Positions 29,157 through 39,122 of a DNA stretch of 44,394 bases are shown here, in pieces. The translations under genes were made by a program, and so were the position numbers. The stretch spans positions 1 through 44,394 of the forward strand of contig JASBTZ010000017.1 of the NCBI GenBank assembly GCA_030148165.1, given 5' to 3'. Each line of letters begins with the position of its first letter. Position 1 is the first letter of the stretch. Source of the stretch: Bacteroidota bacterium. Lineage in GTDB: Bacteria > Bacteroidota > Bacteroidia > Flavobacteriales_D > Crocinitomicaceae. The notes beneath the pieces are model-generated. The model was not told the origin of the DNA, did not search any database, and saw nothing but the letters and a program-made list of their open reading frames with translations.

Positions 29157-29789
29157 ATGGCCTTCGTAGTTGAAGACGGCACGGGTTTATCTACAGCAAC
29201 TTCGTATATTTCGGAGGCGTTTGCTGATACCCATCATTCAGACCGAAATAACACCAAATGGGATGATTTTACATCTATCGAAAAGCAAGCAGCGCTTATC
29301 CGCGCCACAGATTACGTGGATAAGCGTTTTTCTTTGCGGTTTATAGGGTTTGCTCAAAAACGAGAACAAGCCCTAGAATGGCCTAGGCTTGACGCATTTG
29401 ATAGAAGCGGTTTTGCTTATTCAGGTGATCGTGCCATTCCTGCTGAGCTTCAAAAAGCTATAGCAGAATACGCCCTTCGTGCAGCAATTTGCGGCGTGTT
29501 GGCGCCTGATCCTATTTTACCCGTACCAAAACAAAGCATGGAGAGTGGAGCCGATGATGATAGATTAGCAACACAATCTGGCGCAGTAATTAGGAAAAAA
29601 GAGCGTATTGGCCCTGTTGAAGAAGAAACCTGGTACGAAACGGCTGCTTCTCAATCTTCAAAAGCAGGAGCACGAGCCGTTCAGTCTAGCCTTGTGGATG
29701 ATTTTCAAATTCCTGCATACCCTGAAGCTGATCTATGGATTGAAGAGCTACTGAAGCCTGCATTTGGTGGTACTCTTGTAAGAGCTTAA
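29157..29789 (+). CDS. Head-tail connector, DnaT-like family
   Basis: 210 aa beginning with VVEDGTGLSTATSYISEAFADTHH, then IEKQAALIRATDYVDKRF and ALEWPRLDA. This is the signature of the family annotated as DnaT-like ssDNA-binding protein, which in phages serves as head-tail adaptor. The C-terminal half is helical with an acidic end. Position after head genes agrees. Confidence 0.75.
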   Translation: MAFVVEDGTGLSTATSYISEAFADTHHSDRNNTKWDDFTSIEKQAALIRATDYVDKRFSLRFIGFAQKREQALEWPRLDAFDRSGFAYSGDRAIPAELQKAIAEYALRAAICGVLAPDPILPVPKQSMESGADDDRLATQSGAVIRKKERIGPVEEETWYETAASQSSKAGARAVQSSLVDDFQIPAYPEADLWIEELLKPAFGGTLVRA

Positions 29790-29791
29790 AT

Positions 29792-30451
29792 ATGGCTCTT
29801 ATATTTTCCCCGTCTGTTCCTTCTACAGGGACTAATTTCATCCGACATTTCTTTAGCCTTCACCAAAAAGTACACATGCGTCGGTTAGATATGATATTAA
29901 GAGGTGAGGTAAATATAGATAATTTAAATTCAGATATTTTAGTTTTTACTCATTTTATGTATCATTTAGATCGTATGCAAGATATATGGGATTTTCAGTC
30001 TTGTCATACCGTAGTACCCATGCGCGACCCTTTAGCTTCTATGATAACTTTTTCTGGATATACATCACAGGAACAGCAACAAGCACTACGAATAGAACGA
30101 AAAATGGAGGAATATTACAGAGCTTTAGAGCTTCAAGAATATCGTCCCGTCATATATGTTCCAGTAGACTTATATTCGGAAAGAACATTTGAAGAACGAA
30201 AAAAACTTTTAGTAGAAGCATCAAATGATTTAGTATCAGAGGCAGATTGTATTAAGTGGGCTGAAGAATGGCCAGTACATAATACCAGAGGCGATTATGG
30301 TCCTAAACGTTGGTATCAAGCCGGGGATATAGAAAAAGTTAAAGCTCATTTAGAAGTAGATGGGCGGTGGAAACAACTAAAACAAAACGAGAACAAAGTG
30401 AGGCCCTATCTAGAACAACTAGGGTACAAGGAGTTAATGTGGTATGACTAA
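29792..30451 (+). CDS. Sulfotransferase-like P-loop protein
   Basis: 219 aa. IFSPSVPSTGTNFIRHFF matches the 5'-phosphosulfate-binding loop (PxSGTT-like). VVPMRDPLASMITFSGY matches the second PAPS contact (RDP...S). A late segment, HNTRGDYGPKRWY, is reminiscent of the C-terminal loop. Substrate unknown; a carbohydrate or protein on virion or host surface is possible. The gene is AT-rich compared with its neighbours and lies between connector and tail genes, a moron-like position. Confidence 0.55.
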   Translation: MALIFSPSVPSTGTNFIRHFFSLHQKVHMRRLDMILRGEVNIDNLNSDILVFTHFMYHLDRMQDIWDFQSCHTVVPMRDPLASMITFSGYTSQEQQQALRIERKMEEYYRALELQEYRPVIYVPVDLYSERTFEERKKLLVEASNDLVSEADCIKWAEEWPVHNTRGDYGPKRWYQAGDIEKVKAHLEVDGRWKQLKQNENKVRPYLEQLGYKELMWYD

Positions 30452-30875
30452 AATTGATGTAAGCTTTCATCTAGAAGAACAGAATGACGGATATAATCAA
30501 TGGAATGTTGCTCTATCACATATACCAGTTAGAACAGCTTACATACGGAATCATAGTCCTGTTTTTAAAATAAACCGAAGCAGAACAAACGCAATAAAGA
30601 TACGAGATGCTGATGATATCCCTCTTGAATTGCCTCTAGTTCTTGTATCACCTTATAATTCGTCAGAATTCCCTGGAGAAATTAATTTATTTGAATTTAA
30701 GCATCCTGAAGAATGTGTATATTTTTTTGGTAGTAATAGAATGGATATGAATAAACAGCAACTTGGAAACAGAAAACCGAATTATTCTATTTGGATTCCT
30801 ACCAGCGAAGATTACACTATGTATGCTTGGACAGCCATGACATTAACTCTTTATCACAGGAATTATTGGAAATGA
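30444..30875 (+). CDS. SPOUT-like protein, paralogue 1, 143 aa
   Basis: Carries LVLVSPYNS, then FKHPEECVYFFGSNRMDM and WIPTSEDYTMYAWTAMTLTLY. The order resembles SPOUT RNA methyltransferases (motif F.HPE...FG.E..GL followed by IP....N.A.A..L). Here the helix near FG has no conserved Glu, so activity is uncertain. Overlaps both neighbours by a few bases; forms an operon with the sulfotransferase-like gene and paralogue 2. Confidence 0.45.
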   Translation: MTKIDVSFHLEEQNDGYNQWNVALSHIPVRTAYIRNHSPVFKINRSRTNAIKIRDADDIPLELPLVLVSPYNSSEFPGEINLFEFKHPEECVYFFGSNRMDMNKQQLGNRKPNYSIWIPTSEDYTMYAWTAMTLTLYHRNYWK

Positions 30876-31309
30876 CCTGGGGAATAGTACATATGTATGA
30901 CCCTAGGTTCACGAATCTTTGGGATTATTTAGTTACAGAAGCCCAAATTCCTATGTCATGGATTTATCCTACCTGGAGCGGTGATAACGGAAACGTAGAT
31001 ACGCCTTGGCGCACCCATATTAATTGCGTAGCAGAGGATTTACCCGGCCCTTTCGTGGTGTTAAGTCCTCAGGATGGTCATAATGTTAAAGGGGAACATT
31101 CTCTATACAATTTTTCACATCCAGAAGAATGTTTTTATATATTCGGTTCGGACAGACACAATATGTCTTTGGATGATGATGCTTTGAAACTTGATAAAAG
31201 AGATGATGTTATAAAAGTATATATTCCTGATATAGGGAAAAACATGTATTCTGTAGAATGCGCTTGTATGACTATGTATGATCGGAGATATAAGAAATGG
31301 CAATTGTAG
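30872..31309 (+). CDS. SPOUT-like protein, paralogue 2, 145 aa
   Basis: Paralogue of the previous protein: VVLSPQDGHNV, YNFSHPEECFYIFGSDRHNM and YIPDIGKNMYSVECACMTMY. Starts at ATG 30872 overlapping the previous stop (ATGA). Two diverged copies in a row could form a heterodimer, since SPOUT proteins work as dimers. The target is not predictable from sequence. Confidence 0.45.
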   Translation: MTWGIVHMYDPRFTNLWDYLVTEAQIPMSWIYPTWSGDNGNVDTPWRTHINCVAEDLPGPFVVLSPQDGHNVKGEHSLYNFSHPEECFYIFGSDRHNMSLDDDALKLDKRDDVIKVYIPDIGKNMYSVECACMTMYDRRYKKWQL

Positions 31310-34300
31310 ATGGTCGTACAACGCTGGCTACAGGTGACTCAGGAGATCTTTTTGATGATTTTGCTGTTTCTGTTGGCGCGGCTGACACAGACACTACAAT
31401 TGAAGGAACTGGTTCCACCGCTGATACTAATGACAACTCCTCTCTTTGGCAAGGGTTAATGTGGGATAATGGATCTGATGTTGATCTATCAGGGAACCAT
31501 CTGTTCTTTTGGTTTAATCATGCGGCTTCGGGTTTGGTAGAAGAGTTTGTATTTCGGGCCACAGCCAATTCCGGGCAAAGCGACTGGGTACAAAAACGTA
31601 TAGCCGTTCCTAACCCCGGTAGATCAACTAGAACATATTCCGGCGGCTGGGTTCAAATTGTTGTATCTGTTGATAAGTTATTTAGCGAACCGGATCTAAT
31701 GAATGGTTCGCCCCCAACAGCAGGAACCGCTAGATGGTGGGGCCTTGGTGCTCGTCTAATTACCACCGCCATGCCTAAGAAACAGGATAACATCTTTCTT
31801 GATCGTTCATACAGACTTCCCGCAAATACACCAGGAATACGAGTTGAAGGAACTAATGGTGGCGCCCCTTGGACATGGCAAGATATACTTGATTGGTCTA
31901 TTACTAATCAGAACGGGCTAGTACAGGAAGTTAACGGCGTGTTAATGGTTAATGCTCCGATTCAATTTGGAGATAGCGCCGGCACGTCTAGCACTCAGTT
32001 CTCTGATGCCACAGGTAAAATTATTCAGTTCACCGATGACTATTTTATTGATGATGGCTTTTTTGGCATTACTATTGCAGGAAACGGTACGGGGACAACA
32101 GATATTGATTTCGGCACTGTAGTTGGTACTGGAGATGATAGGCAAGGCGCCGGCGGCGGGGTGTTTAGATCAGCTAGAAAATCTTTCTTTCTTGATGCTG
32201 AGACTGATATCGCAGATATTGATACCTTTAATTGTTACGGTGTTACTTTTCAGGGAGCCGGAATAACTCAATTTTCAAGCTCAACTAAGACAGATGTGAT
32301 TGGTTGTACATTCATTAACTGTGAAGAAATTCAACCGAATGATGCAGAGTTTTTGAATAATTCTATTATTGCGCCACGAGGGCGTGGGCTTGAAATGTTG
32401 TCCACCCACAATATCAAACAGTGCAACTTTATTGCTGGGAACAAAACACAAACTGTTGAAGAATTTGGTACGCCTACTGCTTCAGCTAATGCGGCGCCAG
32501 GAAACCCTTACACGTTCTCTCATACTGTTGCTGCTAGTAGCACTGATGTTGCACTATTGGTTTTTGTTGGGTTTGTGGATGGCGCCACCCCTTCTGATAG
32601 AATTTGGTCTGTTACTTATAATAGTGAAGAGATGACACAAATCGGATCGGCTTATAATTATGGCCCTGATCTTCACGTTTCAGCTTGGATACTCTATAAT
32701 CCGACTGAAGGTTCTGCACAAACAGTATCAATTAGTTTAGAAAATTCGGTTGATAATATAGCTGTAAAAGCGATTAATGTTCGTGGTACTCCTGTACTTG
32801 GTAGGATTTTTACGGCAGCATCAGCTGGTGACGCGGTGACGACCTTTAACAACTCTATTACGGCTTTAACTGAAGACGCATATTCTGTTGATTTTGTTTA
32901 TTTATCATCGTCCACTCCAGGTGGAACCGGCACGGCGGATGGTAACAATACAGAAACAGATGATGCTGCTGTAGGCACTGAAGCGACTTACTTTGTTTCT
33001 GAAATAACTGGGGCCTTGCAAGGTACACGACAACATGATTGGTCATGGACCGGATCGGCGGATTACGCCCAACTTATTGTCCTGTTTGAGGAACAAATCA
33101 CCGAGCATCACATCCATCACAATAACATCGGTGATAATACTGTTACCTATGAAGGCATGAAGTTCTTTGGTTTTGGTGCGGCTGGTGCCCCGAAATGGCA
33201 CGGAGAGAACAGTGAATCTGGTGCAGATATTACTATTGCGGCGCAGGAAGGATCTAATCCTGGTGCCACTGAATTTGAAAACACAGGATCACCTACTGCT
33301 GGTACTGTAGCCGTCACAAACGCTGTAACTGTGAGAGTTCAAGGCGTAACTGAAGGCGCTGCTGTATCTGTTCTTGCCAACGAGACGGTAGGAACTCAAC
33401 GAGCTGGCGATATAATTATGGAGAAGCTAGCCGATTCTACCGGTGTTGCTCAAATAACAGATTTTAATTATGAAGGGGCTTTCGATCCATCTGGGCTGGA
33501 TGTTGTAGTTAAAGCTCGACAAGCAGGTTTACCCAACGGAGCAAAAGTTAGTGATAATGGTACGTTCACTGATTTTACACCTGAAGTCAATTCATCAGCA
33601 CTTGGTTTTGGGGCCGGTTTCGGCGGTACAAGTGAATATCTAAGTAGAGGCGGTGATCTTACCGGCATTTCTGACAGCGCTGTAGGGACTTTAAGTTTTT
33701 GGTTTAAACGAAACGCAACCGGAACACAGCAAGTCATTATGCAAGACGATAATGCTACCTCTAGATTCTTATGTGAATTTACCGCCGGTAATGATATTAG
33801 ATTAGTTGGTAGAAATACTTCTGGAACTATTGTATTAGATATAGAAACCACTACAGCTATCACAGATACAACCAGTTGGCACCATTGTTTAATCGCTTGG
33901 AACTTAACTACTTCTAACACATCATTTATCTATATTGATGGAGCTGAAGACACTACCAGAACAACACACACCTCCTCGTCAACTCTAGATCTGACTACTA
34001 ATGTCACAGATTGGGGTGTTGGAGATCGTCCTGATGGATCTGGAAATAACTTTAATGGTGAGTTGGCAGAGTTTTGGTTCACTACCACGTATCTTGATCC
34101 TACTGTTGCTAAAAACCGTCGAGAATTTTACACTGTTAATGGATTACCGGCATATGTTGGTGCAAACGGGGCACAACCTACTGGTACAGCGGCACTTATT
34201 TATCTAGGTGGTACAAGTAGATTCACCACTTGGCAAACAAACCGTGGATCTGGTGGTGGTTTTACTGAAAATGGCACATTAACGGATGCTGGTAATGTAA

Positions 34301-34740
34301 CCGACGTAAATATGTACCCAACAACTCCTGTTATTGACCAAGACAGTTTCTATATCGGTCATGCAGAACAATTTGCTGGAATTAAACTAGATCTAGTGGT
34401 TGCTGCGGGTGGTAGTCCTACAATTACCCCTCAATACTGGAATGGCGCTTGGGTCAATCTTAGCGGAGTAGTTGATAATACTTCTAATCTTACAACCACA
34501 GGCACTAATAAAATTACTTGGACCTTACCTGGGGATTGGGCTGAATCTACAGAAGACGGAGCCAATATGTTCTGGATGAGACTATTATTTGACGCTGGTA
34601 CTATGACCACTAATCCAGAAGTAAGAAAGATTAGCGTAAATGTTAATAGATATCTACCATTTACCCAAGATCGTACTATAACTTCTAGCGGGTTAACTGT
34701 TGTGGCTACTTGGGTTAGAGATACTGTGGGCTCTTTCTAA
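31297..34740 (+). CDS. Large tail/fibre protein with LamG-like domain, 1147 aa
   Basis: Thr/Ser/Gly-rich beta protein. The middle looks like a beta-helix (short strands around IDTFNCYGVTFQGAGI...). A concanavalin/LamG-like domain lies around residues 770-930 (VGTLSFWFKRNATGTQQVIM, SWHHCLIAWNLT, GELAEFWFTTTYL), a carbohydrate-binding fold common on phage fibres. The last 30 residues (LPFTQDRTITSSGLTV...) resemble the C-terminus of the next protein. ATG 31297 overlaps the previous gene. Confidence 0.75.
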   Translation: MAIVDGRTTLATGDSGDLFDDFAVSVGAADTDTTIEGTGSTADTNDNSSLWQGLMWDNGSDVDLSGNHLFFWFNHAASGLVEEFVFRATANSGQSDWVQKRIAVPNPGRSTRTYSGGWVQIVVSVDKLFSEPDLMNGSPPTAGTARWWGLGARLITTAMPKKQDNIFLDRSYRLPANTPGIRVEGTNGGAPWTWQDILDWSITNQNGLVQEVNGVLMVNAPIQFGDSAGTSSTQFSDATGKIIQFTDDYFIDDGFFGITIAGNGTGTTDIDFGTVVGTGDDRQGAGGGVFRSARKSFFLDAETDIADIDTFNCYGVTFQGAGITQFSSSTKTDVIGCTFINCEEIQPNDAEFLNNSIIAPRGRGLEMLSTHNIKQCNFIAGNKTQTVEEFGTPTASANAAPGNPYTFSHTVAASSTDVALLVFVGFVDGATPSDRIWSVTYNSEEMTQIGSAYNYGPDLHVSAWILYNPTEGSAQTVSISLENSVDNIAVKAINVRGTPVLGRIFTAASAGDAVTTFNNSITALTEDAYSVDFVYLSSSTPGGTGTADGNNTETDDAAVGTEATYFVSEITGALQGTRQHDWSWTGSADYAQLIVLFEEQITEHHIHHNNIGDNTVTYEGMKFFGFGAAGAPKWHGENSESGADITIAAQEGSNPGATEFENTGSPTAGTVAVTNAVTVRVQGVTEGAAVSVLANETVGTQRAGDIIMEKLADSTGVAQITDFNYEGAFDPSGLDVVVKARQAGLPNGAKVSDNGTFTDFTPEVNSSALGFGAGFGGTSEYLSRGGDLTGISDSAVGTLSFWFKRNATGTQQVIMQDDNATSRFLCEFTAGNDIRLVGRNTSGTIVLDIETTTAITDTTSWHHCLIAWNLTTSNTSFIYIDGAEDTTRTTHTSSSTLDLTTNVTDWGVGDRPDGSGNNFNGELAEFWFTTTYLDPTVAKNRREFYTVNGLPAYVGANGAQPTGTAALIYLGGTSRFTTWQTNRGSGGGFTENGTLTDAGNVTDVNMYPTTPVIDQDSFYIGHAEQFAGIKLDLVVAAGGSPTITPQYWNGAWVNLSGVVDNTSNLTTTGTNKITWTLPGDWAESTEDGANMFWMRLLFDAGTMTTNPEVRKISVNVNRYLPFTQDRTITSSGLTVVATWVRDTVGSF

Positions 34741-34809
34741 GGGTTGCAGAACCTATATTCGTATGATACATTTATTAAGGATATTCTTATTGAGCGAGGG
34801 TAAATAATA

Positions 34810-37329
34810 ATGACTACAATTAGTATCTTAGGGGGCGACTTCGAAATCTTATTTGAAGACGAAACCGTTGGGGGCAATGCCGTAGCTGGCATGAAAATGG
34901 TGCGCAGAGCTTCAGGAGCCGGTGCTACTGTTTATACTACAAATCAACTATATTCAGCTATTGCTGAGCAAACAGATGAATTTATAGCAATGGGCTTTCA
35001 GAACCCTATGCTTCCTGTTACGCCAAATGCGTATACTATGGAAAACAAATTCTTTATTCCTAGATCTTCAACTGAATTCTTGGAACAGGGTGCCATTAGT
35101 GCTGATTGGACTGTTGCTTCTGGTGAAGGCGTATATCGTAAGGTTTATACAACCGTTACTACTGCTCCTGTAGCTGCCGATATTGGTCGTCAGGTAACAG
35201 AAGCTACCTCTTTAGACACAGGTACTCTTCTCGATTTTGAAGTAGAGCCTGATGGAACTACAGTAGTATGGATTCGCCCTGATGCAGCGGGGGACACTTT
35301 TGCCCTCTCAACTCAGTTAACCACTACTGGTGATGGTGGTACCATGAGCGTTACTGGCTCTGGCGCAGCTACTTCTGGGCAGACCCTATATAGCTCAATT
35401 CAGGCTATTGGTTCTGTGCCTACTGCTACTGAAGTTTATCTTTTTCAGAATCGCTTCAAGATGACTGATAGTACAGGTGGTTTCCAGTGGTGGGCAACCG
35501 ATCCAACCGTGTCACTTGGTATTATCGACATTCTTATTCGAGTTCTTAATGCCGGTGTGTCCATAGCTGATGGTGACGTGGAGGTTTTTGCACGTAGATA
35601 TACCTCGCTGTACGATAACTTCCGACTTAACGTTGCGGCTGGTGGTCGTTCAGCGCTACCGCTCGCGTCTAGCCCAGATATTAACAACACCACAGGATAT
35701 TGGGCCGCTAACTGGGATGCTGGTACTGGTACAGCCATGCTAGTTGGTGATGTTCTTTCTAATACTTTCGCTGGTAAAACTGGTGGCCGTTATGTTGTCA
35801 CCTCTGTTACTGATGGTGGAGCTACTGGCTCTTTTGAATACTACACCACTGGTGACCTAACAGAATTTGCAGATAATGATACTTTTACTAGTGCAAATCG
35901 TAATGGAACTATTATGGGTGCCCCTACAGCAAATTTGGGTGGTCCTACTGATACAGCTTCTGGTGAAGGTGGAACAGTTACCATTGCTTTTGGTACTAGA
36001 ACTTCTGACCATGATGGTGATGGCACGGCTGAACCATATTCAATTGAAGTAAATGCTCAGTCAAATGTTTCGGCTGCTAAAGTATATGAACGTATTAAGT
36101 ACGTTACCCGTCGTGGTGCTGATGAAGCTATCCTATTCGGTGCAGGTGTTAATGTACCAGGTGAAAGCTATCGTGGTTTAGAAGTACAGGCTCAATATGA
36201 TAATCCGGTGGGCGCTTTCACTGAAGGTGATGATGTAACTGGTGCTGCTGGTTATACAGCTAGGGTTATTTCTGTAAACACTACAGATACATATGTAATG
36301 TTGACCGATCAGCAAACTTCATTAGATAGTCTTAATGATAACGACACTTTAACTGATGAATCAGCCGATACTGTTGATGTTATGGGTGCTCCAGACGTAT
36401 TTACTTCCCCAAAAGCCTCACCGCTTGGTACATTCACAGGTACACAGATCTTCGGTGCTAGAGGTGTTTTGTTCTCAAATCCGGCATCAGCCGATACTCA
36501 GAACTATCTTCTAACCGATGATAATGGTGTGCTAAGAACACCACCTAACACGGTTAACTTTACTGTTACTAATACTGTTGCCGGCGACCGTGTGCTTGTA
36601 GCCCGAGACACTGGTACTTCTGGTGTGATCAATAAGGATCAATTCGGCGGTCTAGCGGCTCCTGGTGTTGACTTTAATGGTTTGACTGATTTGATTATTC
36701 GTGTTGCCGGTACTCTTGATTCGGAGGTTCCCTCTTCAGGATTTGTGCGTGTAGTAGATACCGGACTACAGCAAGAACATCATTACGTATATGATAGCTT
36801 AAATCTTGTTGATGAAGAGTTTAATCTAAGAAATGTAAATGAAGGTACAGGCATAACTACCGCTTCTACTACTCAGATAATTGACACTACAGCCACATTC
36901 TTAACTGCTCCTGTGGTAGAAGTAGGAATGCTAGTACGAAATACTTTCGCTGGCAAGACAACTCACGTCTGGGAAGTTACAAATGTTGTAAGCACTACAA
37001 CTCTTGATGTTAAGGCCCTTTATGGTCCTTTAGATGCTACACAGGACTGGGACATTGGTGATACTTATGAGATTAATCATTTGATTGGAGATCATACTAT
37101 TCCTGGTGACTACAGTGCAGCAGATAATGTCTATGATTTAATTCTTGATATAGAAGCTACAGGGACTTCTGAATTCAACAGTTTTGTTAAAACAGCTGCT
37201 ATGGATTTCGGTACGGTGGTTAATGTACGCCAAGGTAAAATTATTCTTCCATTTACTCAGAACCAAACCGTGGGCGACAGTGGTGCTACTGTGACAACTG
37301 TTCGTACTCCTGATACCATTGCGGTATGA
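34810..37329 (+). CDS. Large tail structural protein, 839 aa
   Basis: Beta-rich Thr/Ala/Gly protein. Contains the repeated module DTTATFLTAP...GM.VRNTFAG...DVW.VTNV, also recognised in the 263-aa protein at 38168 (ATFITNNVTRGSFVINF). Ends LPFTQNQTVGDSGATVTTV, parallel to the end of the previous protein. A strong SD is not obvious, but the start follows a purine-rich GAGCGAGGG. Probably a virion tail or baseplate protein. Confidence 0.7.
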   Translation: MTTISILGGDFEILFEDETVGGNAVAGMKMVRRASGAGATVYTTNQLYSAIAEQTDEFIAMGFQNPMLPVTPNAYTMENKFFIPRSSTEFLEQGAISADWTVASGEGVYRKVYTTVTTAPVAADIGRQVTEATSLDTGTLLDFEVEPDGTTVVWIRPDAAGDTFALSTQLTTTGDGGTMSVTGSGAATSGQTLYSSIQAIGSVPTATEVYLFQNRFKMTDSTGGFQWWATDPTVSLGIIDILIRVLNAGVSIADGDVEVFARRYTSLYDNFRLNVAAGGRSALPLASSPDINNTTGYWAANWDAGTGTAMLVGDVLSNTFAGKTGGRYVVTSVTDGGATGSFEYYTTGDLTEFADNDTFTSANRNGTIMGAPTANLGGPTDTASGEGGTVTIAFGTRTSDHDGDGTAEPYSIEVNAQSNVSAAKVYERIKYVTRRGADEAILFGAGVNVPGESYRGLEVQAQYDNPVGAFTEGDDVTGAAGYTARVISVNTTDTYVMLTDQQTSLDSLNDNDTLTDESADTVDVMGAPDVFTSPKASPLGTFTGTQIFGARGVLFSNPASADTQNYLLTDDNGVLRTPPNTVNFTVTNTVAGDRVLVARDTGTSGVINKDQFGGLAAPGVDFNGLTDLIIRVAGTLDSEVPSSGFVRVVDTGLQQEHHYVYDSLNLVDEEFNLRNVNEGTGITTASTTQIIDTTATFLTAPVVEVGMLVRNTFAGKTTHVWEVTNVVSTTTLDVKALYGPLDATQDWDIGDTYEINHLIGDHTIPGDYSAADNVYDLILDIEATGTSEFNSFVKTAAMDFGTVVNVRQGKIILPFTQNQTVGDSGATVTTVRTPDTIAV

Positions 37330-37433
37330 TTAAAAAAGTTTGTAATAATTGTGGGAGGGCCTTATCAAACTTACAACCTCTTTCTGTCACTGAAAACCTT
37401 AGAAAGAGTAATAAGTATGAAGGACAAAAATAA
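37326..37433 (+). CDS. 35-aa peptide with CxxC
   Basis: ATG 37326 overlaps the previous stop (ATGA). MIKKVCNNCGRALSNLQPLS has one CxxCG knuckle, then a charged tail. Overlaps the next start. Modest support. Confidence 0.4.
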   Translation: MIKKVCNNCGRALSNLQPLSVTENLRKSNKYEGQK

Positions 37434-37608
37434 AGAACTAGCTGCCCGGCTTAGAAAATGGTACGCCGGGGGAGAAAAAGGTCTTTTAACTCTTTGTGAG
37501 ATAGAAGGCGCTCCCCCGGCAGTAATAGCCCAAGCTAAAAATTGGTATAAAAAAGGCTACGCCAGGTTTGATGCTATAGTAAAGGAGTTGGAGAAAGACG
37601 ATGAGTAA
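37417..37608 (+). CDS. Small helical protein, 63 aa
   Basis: Starts at ATG 37417 (MKDKNKELAARLRKWYAGGEK...). An earlier GTG at 37351 has a poor context. Helical, with KNWYKKGYARF. Function unknown. Overlaps the next gene by 8 nt. Confidence 0.55.
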   Translation: MKDKNKELAARLRKWYAGGEKGLLTLCEIEGAPPAVIAQAKNWYKKGYARFDAIVKELEKDDE

Positions 37609-38164
37609 AATAGGTACACGACAAGATAATATAGGCAAGGAAGGAATTGATTCTATTCGTATTGATGGTATGCCTATTAATTCTCTTCCTATGGTTCCAT
37701 TGGCTCATGCTAAACTTCAATGGCCAGAAGTTAGAAAAACTCAAAGACAAAATAAAATAAACAACATTAAGGCCAAGTATCCTACTCAAAGAGTTTCTTA
37801 TTTAGAAAGCCGTATCAAGGAGTGCAACGAAAATATCGTCCGTATCCAAAAGATGATCGGAGATAATCAACAACTGATGCAAGAATACACGGGTCTCATT
37901 GCTCTTTGCGATATTAGAGAGAAGGAAATAGCCAGAATTCCTGAAGATGCCCCGGACAGAGAAGATCGTATTAAAGAGTGGATGCAGCGAGTCCCGCCTT
38001 ATAACATTGATGCTATGCGTCAGCAAGTTAAACAGTTTCAAGAATCAATTGATAGAGCAACGGAGGTTATAGCTCAAGAATACAAAAGCATCGCAGAATT
38101 CAATGAAGTTCTTGGGTTGTGTAAACAGCGTGATCTTGAGTTAAGAAATCTCGGGGAAGAGTAG
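37601..38164 (+). CDS. Coiled-coil protein, 187 aa
   Basis: An N-terminal polar segment is followed by two long charged helices (YLESRIKECNENIVRIQKMIGDN; IDRATEVIAQEYKSIAEFNEV), probably a coiled-coil hairpin. Lies between tail genes; may be an assembly chaperone or connector. The ATG overlaps the previous gene end. Confidence 0.6.
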   Translation: MSKIGTRQDNIGKEGIDSIRIDGMPINSLPMVPLAHAKLQWPEVRKTQRQNKINNIKAKYPTQRVSYLESRIKECNENIVRIQKMIGDNQQLMQEYTGLIALCDIREKEIARIPEDAPDREDRIKEWMQRVPPYNIDAMRQQVKQFQESIDRATEVIAQEYKSIAEFNEVLGLCKQRDLELRNLGEE

Positions 38165-38167
38165 TGC

Positions 38168-38959
38168 GTGCCAGAACGTTCAGACATAGTATTCGAGCTT
38201 GCTGACAGCCCTAGAATTGCAGAACTAGCGGTTGGCGCACCGGATCTAACTATTCAGGATTTTGTAGACACCATACGTGTGTTTGAAGATGAATTTACAG
38301 CCATGTCTTTTGAGAAGCTAGCTAATGCTTCTGGAAAAGACAACCTTGGCGGTGGAAAGCTTGTGGGCATTACGCTCGCTTTGCAAAATCTACAATTAGC
38401 CGCTGAACCGAATCGTACTCCTGCTGAAACTGGTACTGTTACTACAGCTAGTTCTCCTCCAGATGGTAGAAACCGTATTGACCTTATTGATACTTCTGCT
38501 ACATTTATAACCAATAATGTAACTCGTGGGTCGTTTGTTATAAATTTTTCAGATCAGAGCATAGCCGATGTACGTGAAGTAATAAGCGAAAATCAAGTTA
38601 GAACACAAACTTTAGTAAATGGCACAGATAATAGTTTTGAAATAGGAGATGTTTATCAGGTTTTTAACATTGATCAGGTTCGTGTAGACGGTGGAAACTT
38701 GGTGGCTGTTAATGATTTACAGGCTGTTATTTCAGCCATATCCCCAACAGCATTTACCCAGTTTATTATTGTGGCAGACACTTCAGCCGCTTTGTTACAG
38801 CCTGCAGATCTAACTATTATTAAACAAATGTTGGCTGGTAATGCTACTATTACGGGCGACGGTCCTTGGAGCATAACGGTATTTGATGAAGACGGGGTTA
38901 CGCCGCTTGAAACATTTAGCATAACAGCAGATAAAAAGATCAGAACAAGGACTACATAA
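38168..38959 (+). CDS. Tail-associated structural protein, 263 aa
   Basis: GTG start at 38168. An N-terminal part (DIVFELADSPRIAELAVG...) precedes a beta module with DTSATFITNNVTRGSFV, shared with the 839-aa protein, then a strand-rich C-terminus (WSITVFDEDGVTPLETFSI), a pattern common near the end of phage neck and fibre proteins. Function inferred only from position. Confidence 0.6.
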   Translation: MPERSDIVFELADSPRIAELAVGAPDLTIQDFVDTIRVFEDEFTAMSFEKLANASGKDNLGGGKLVGITLALQNLQLAAEPNRTPAETGTVTTASSPPDGRNRIDLIDTSATFITNNVTRGSFVINFSDQSIADVREVISENQVRTQTLVNGTDNSFEIGDVYQVFNIDQVRVDGGNLVAVNDLQAVISAISPTAFTQFIIVADTSAALLQPADLTIIKQMLAGNATITGDGPWSITVFDEDGVTPLETFSITADKKIRTRTT

Positions 38960-39102
38960 TGGCAGACCCTCCTAGCTTATTCCCCCTCTATACAGAACAG
39001 ATAGAGCCTGGCACCGGTGGGGGCGGAACGGTTTTAGCCGATAATATTATTGTTATAGTAGATAACGGTCCTGAAATTGTATTAGATGTAGAGGACCAAT
39101 AA
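38959..39102 (+). CDS. 47-aa acidic peptide
   Basis: MADPPSLFPLYTEQIEPGTG..., ending VLDVEDQ. Coupled by TAATG to the previous gene. Beta-strand-like end. Small virion or assembly peptide; unknown. Confidence 0.5.
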   Translation: MADPPSLFPLYTEQIEPGTGGGGTVLADNIIVIVDNGPEIVLDVEDQ

Positions 39103-39122
39103 TATCCAAAAGGAGATAAAGA

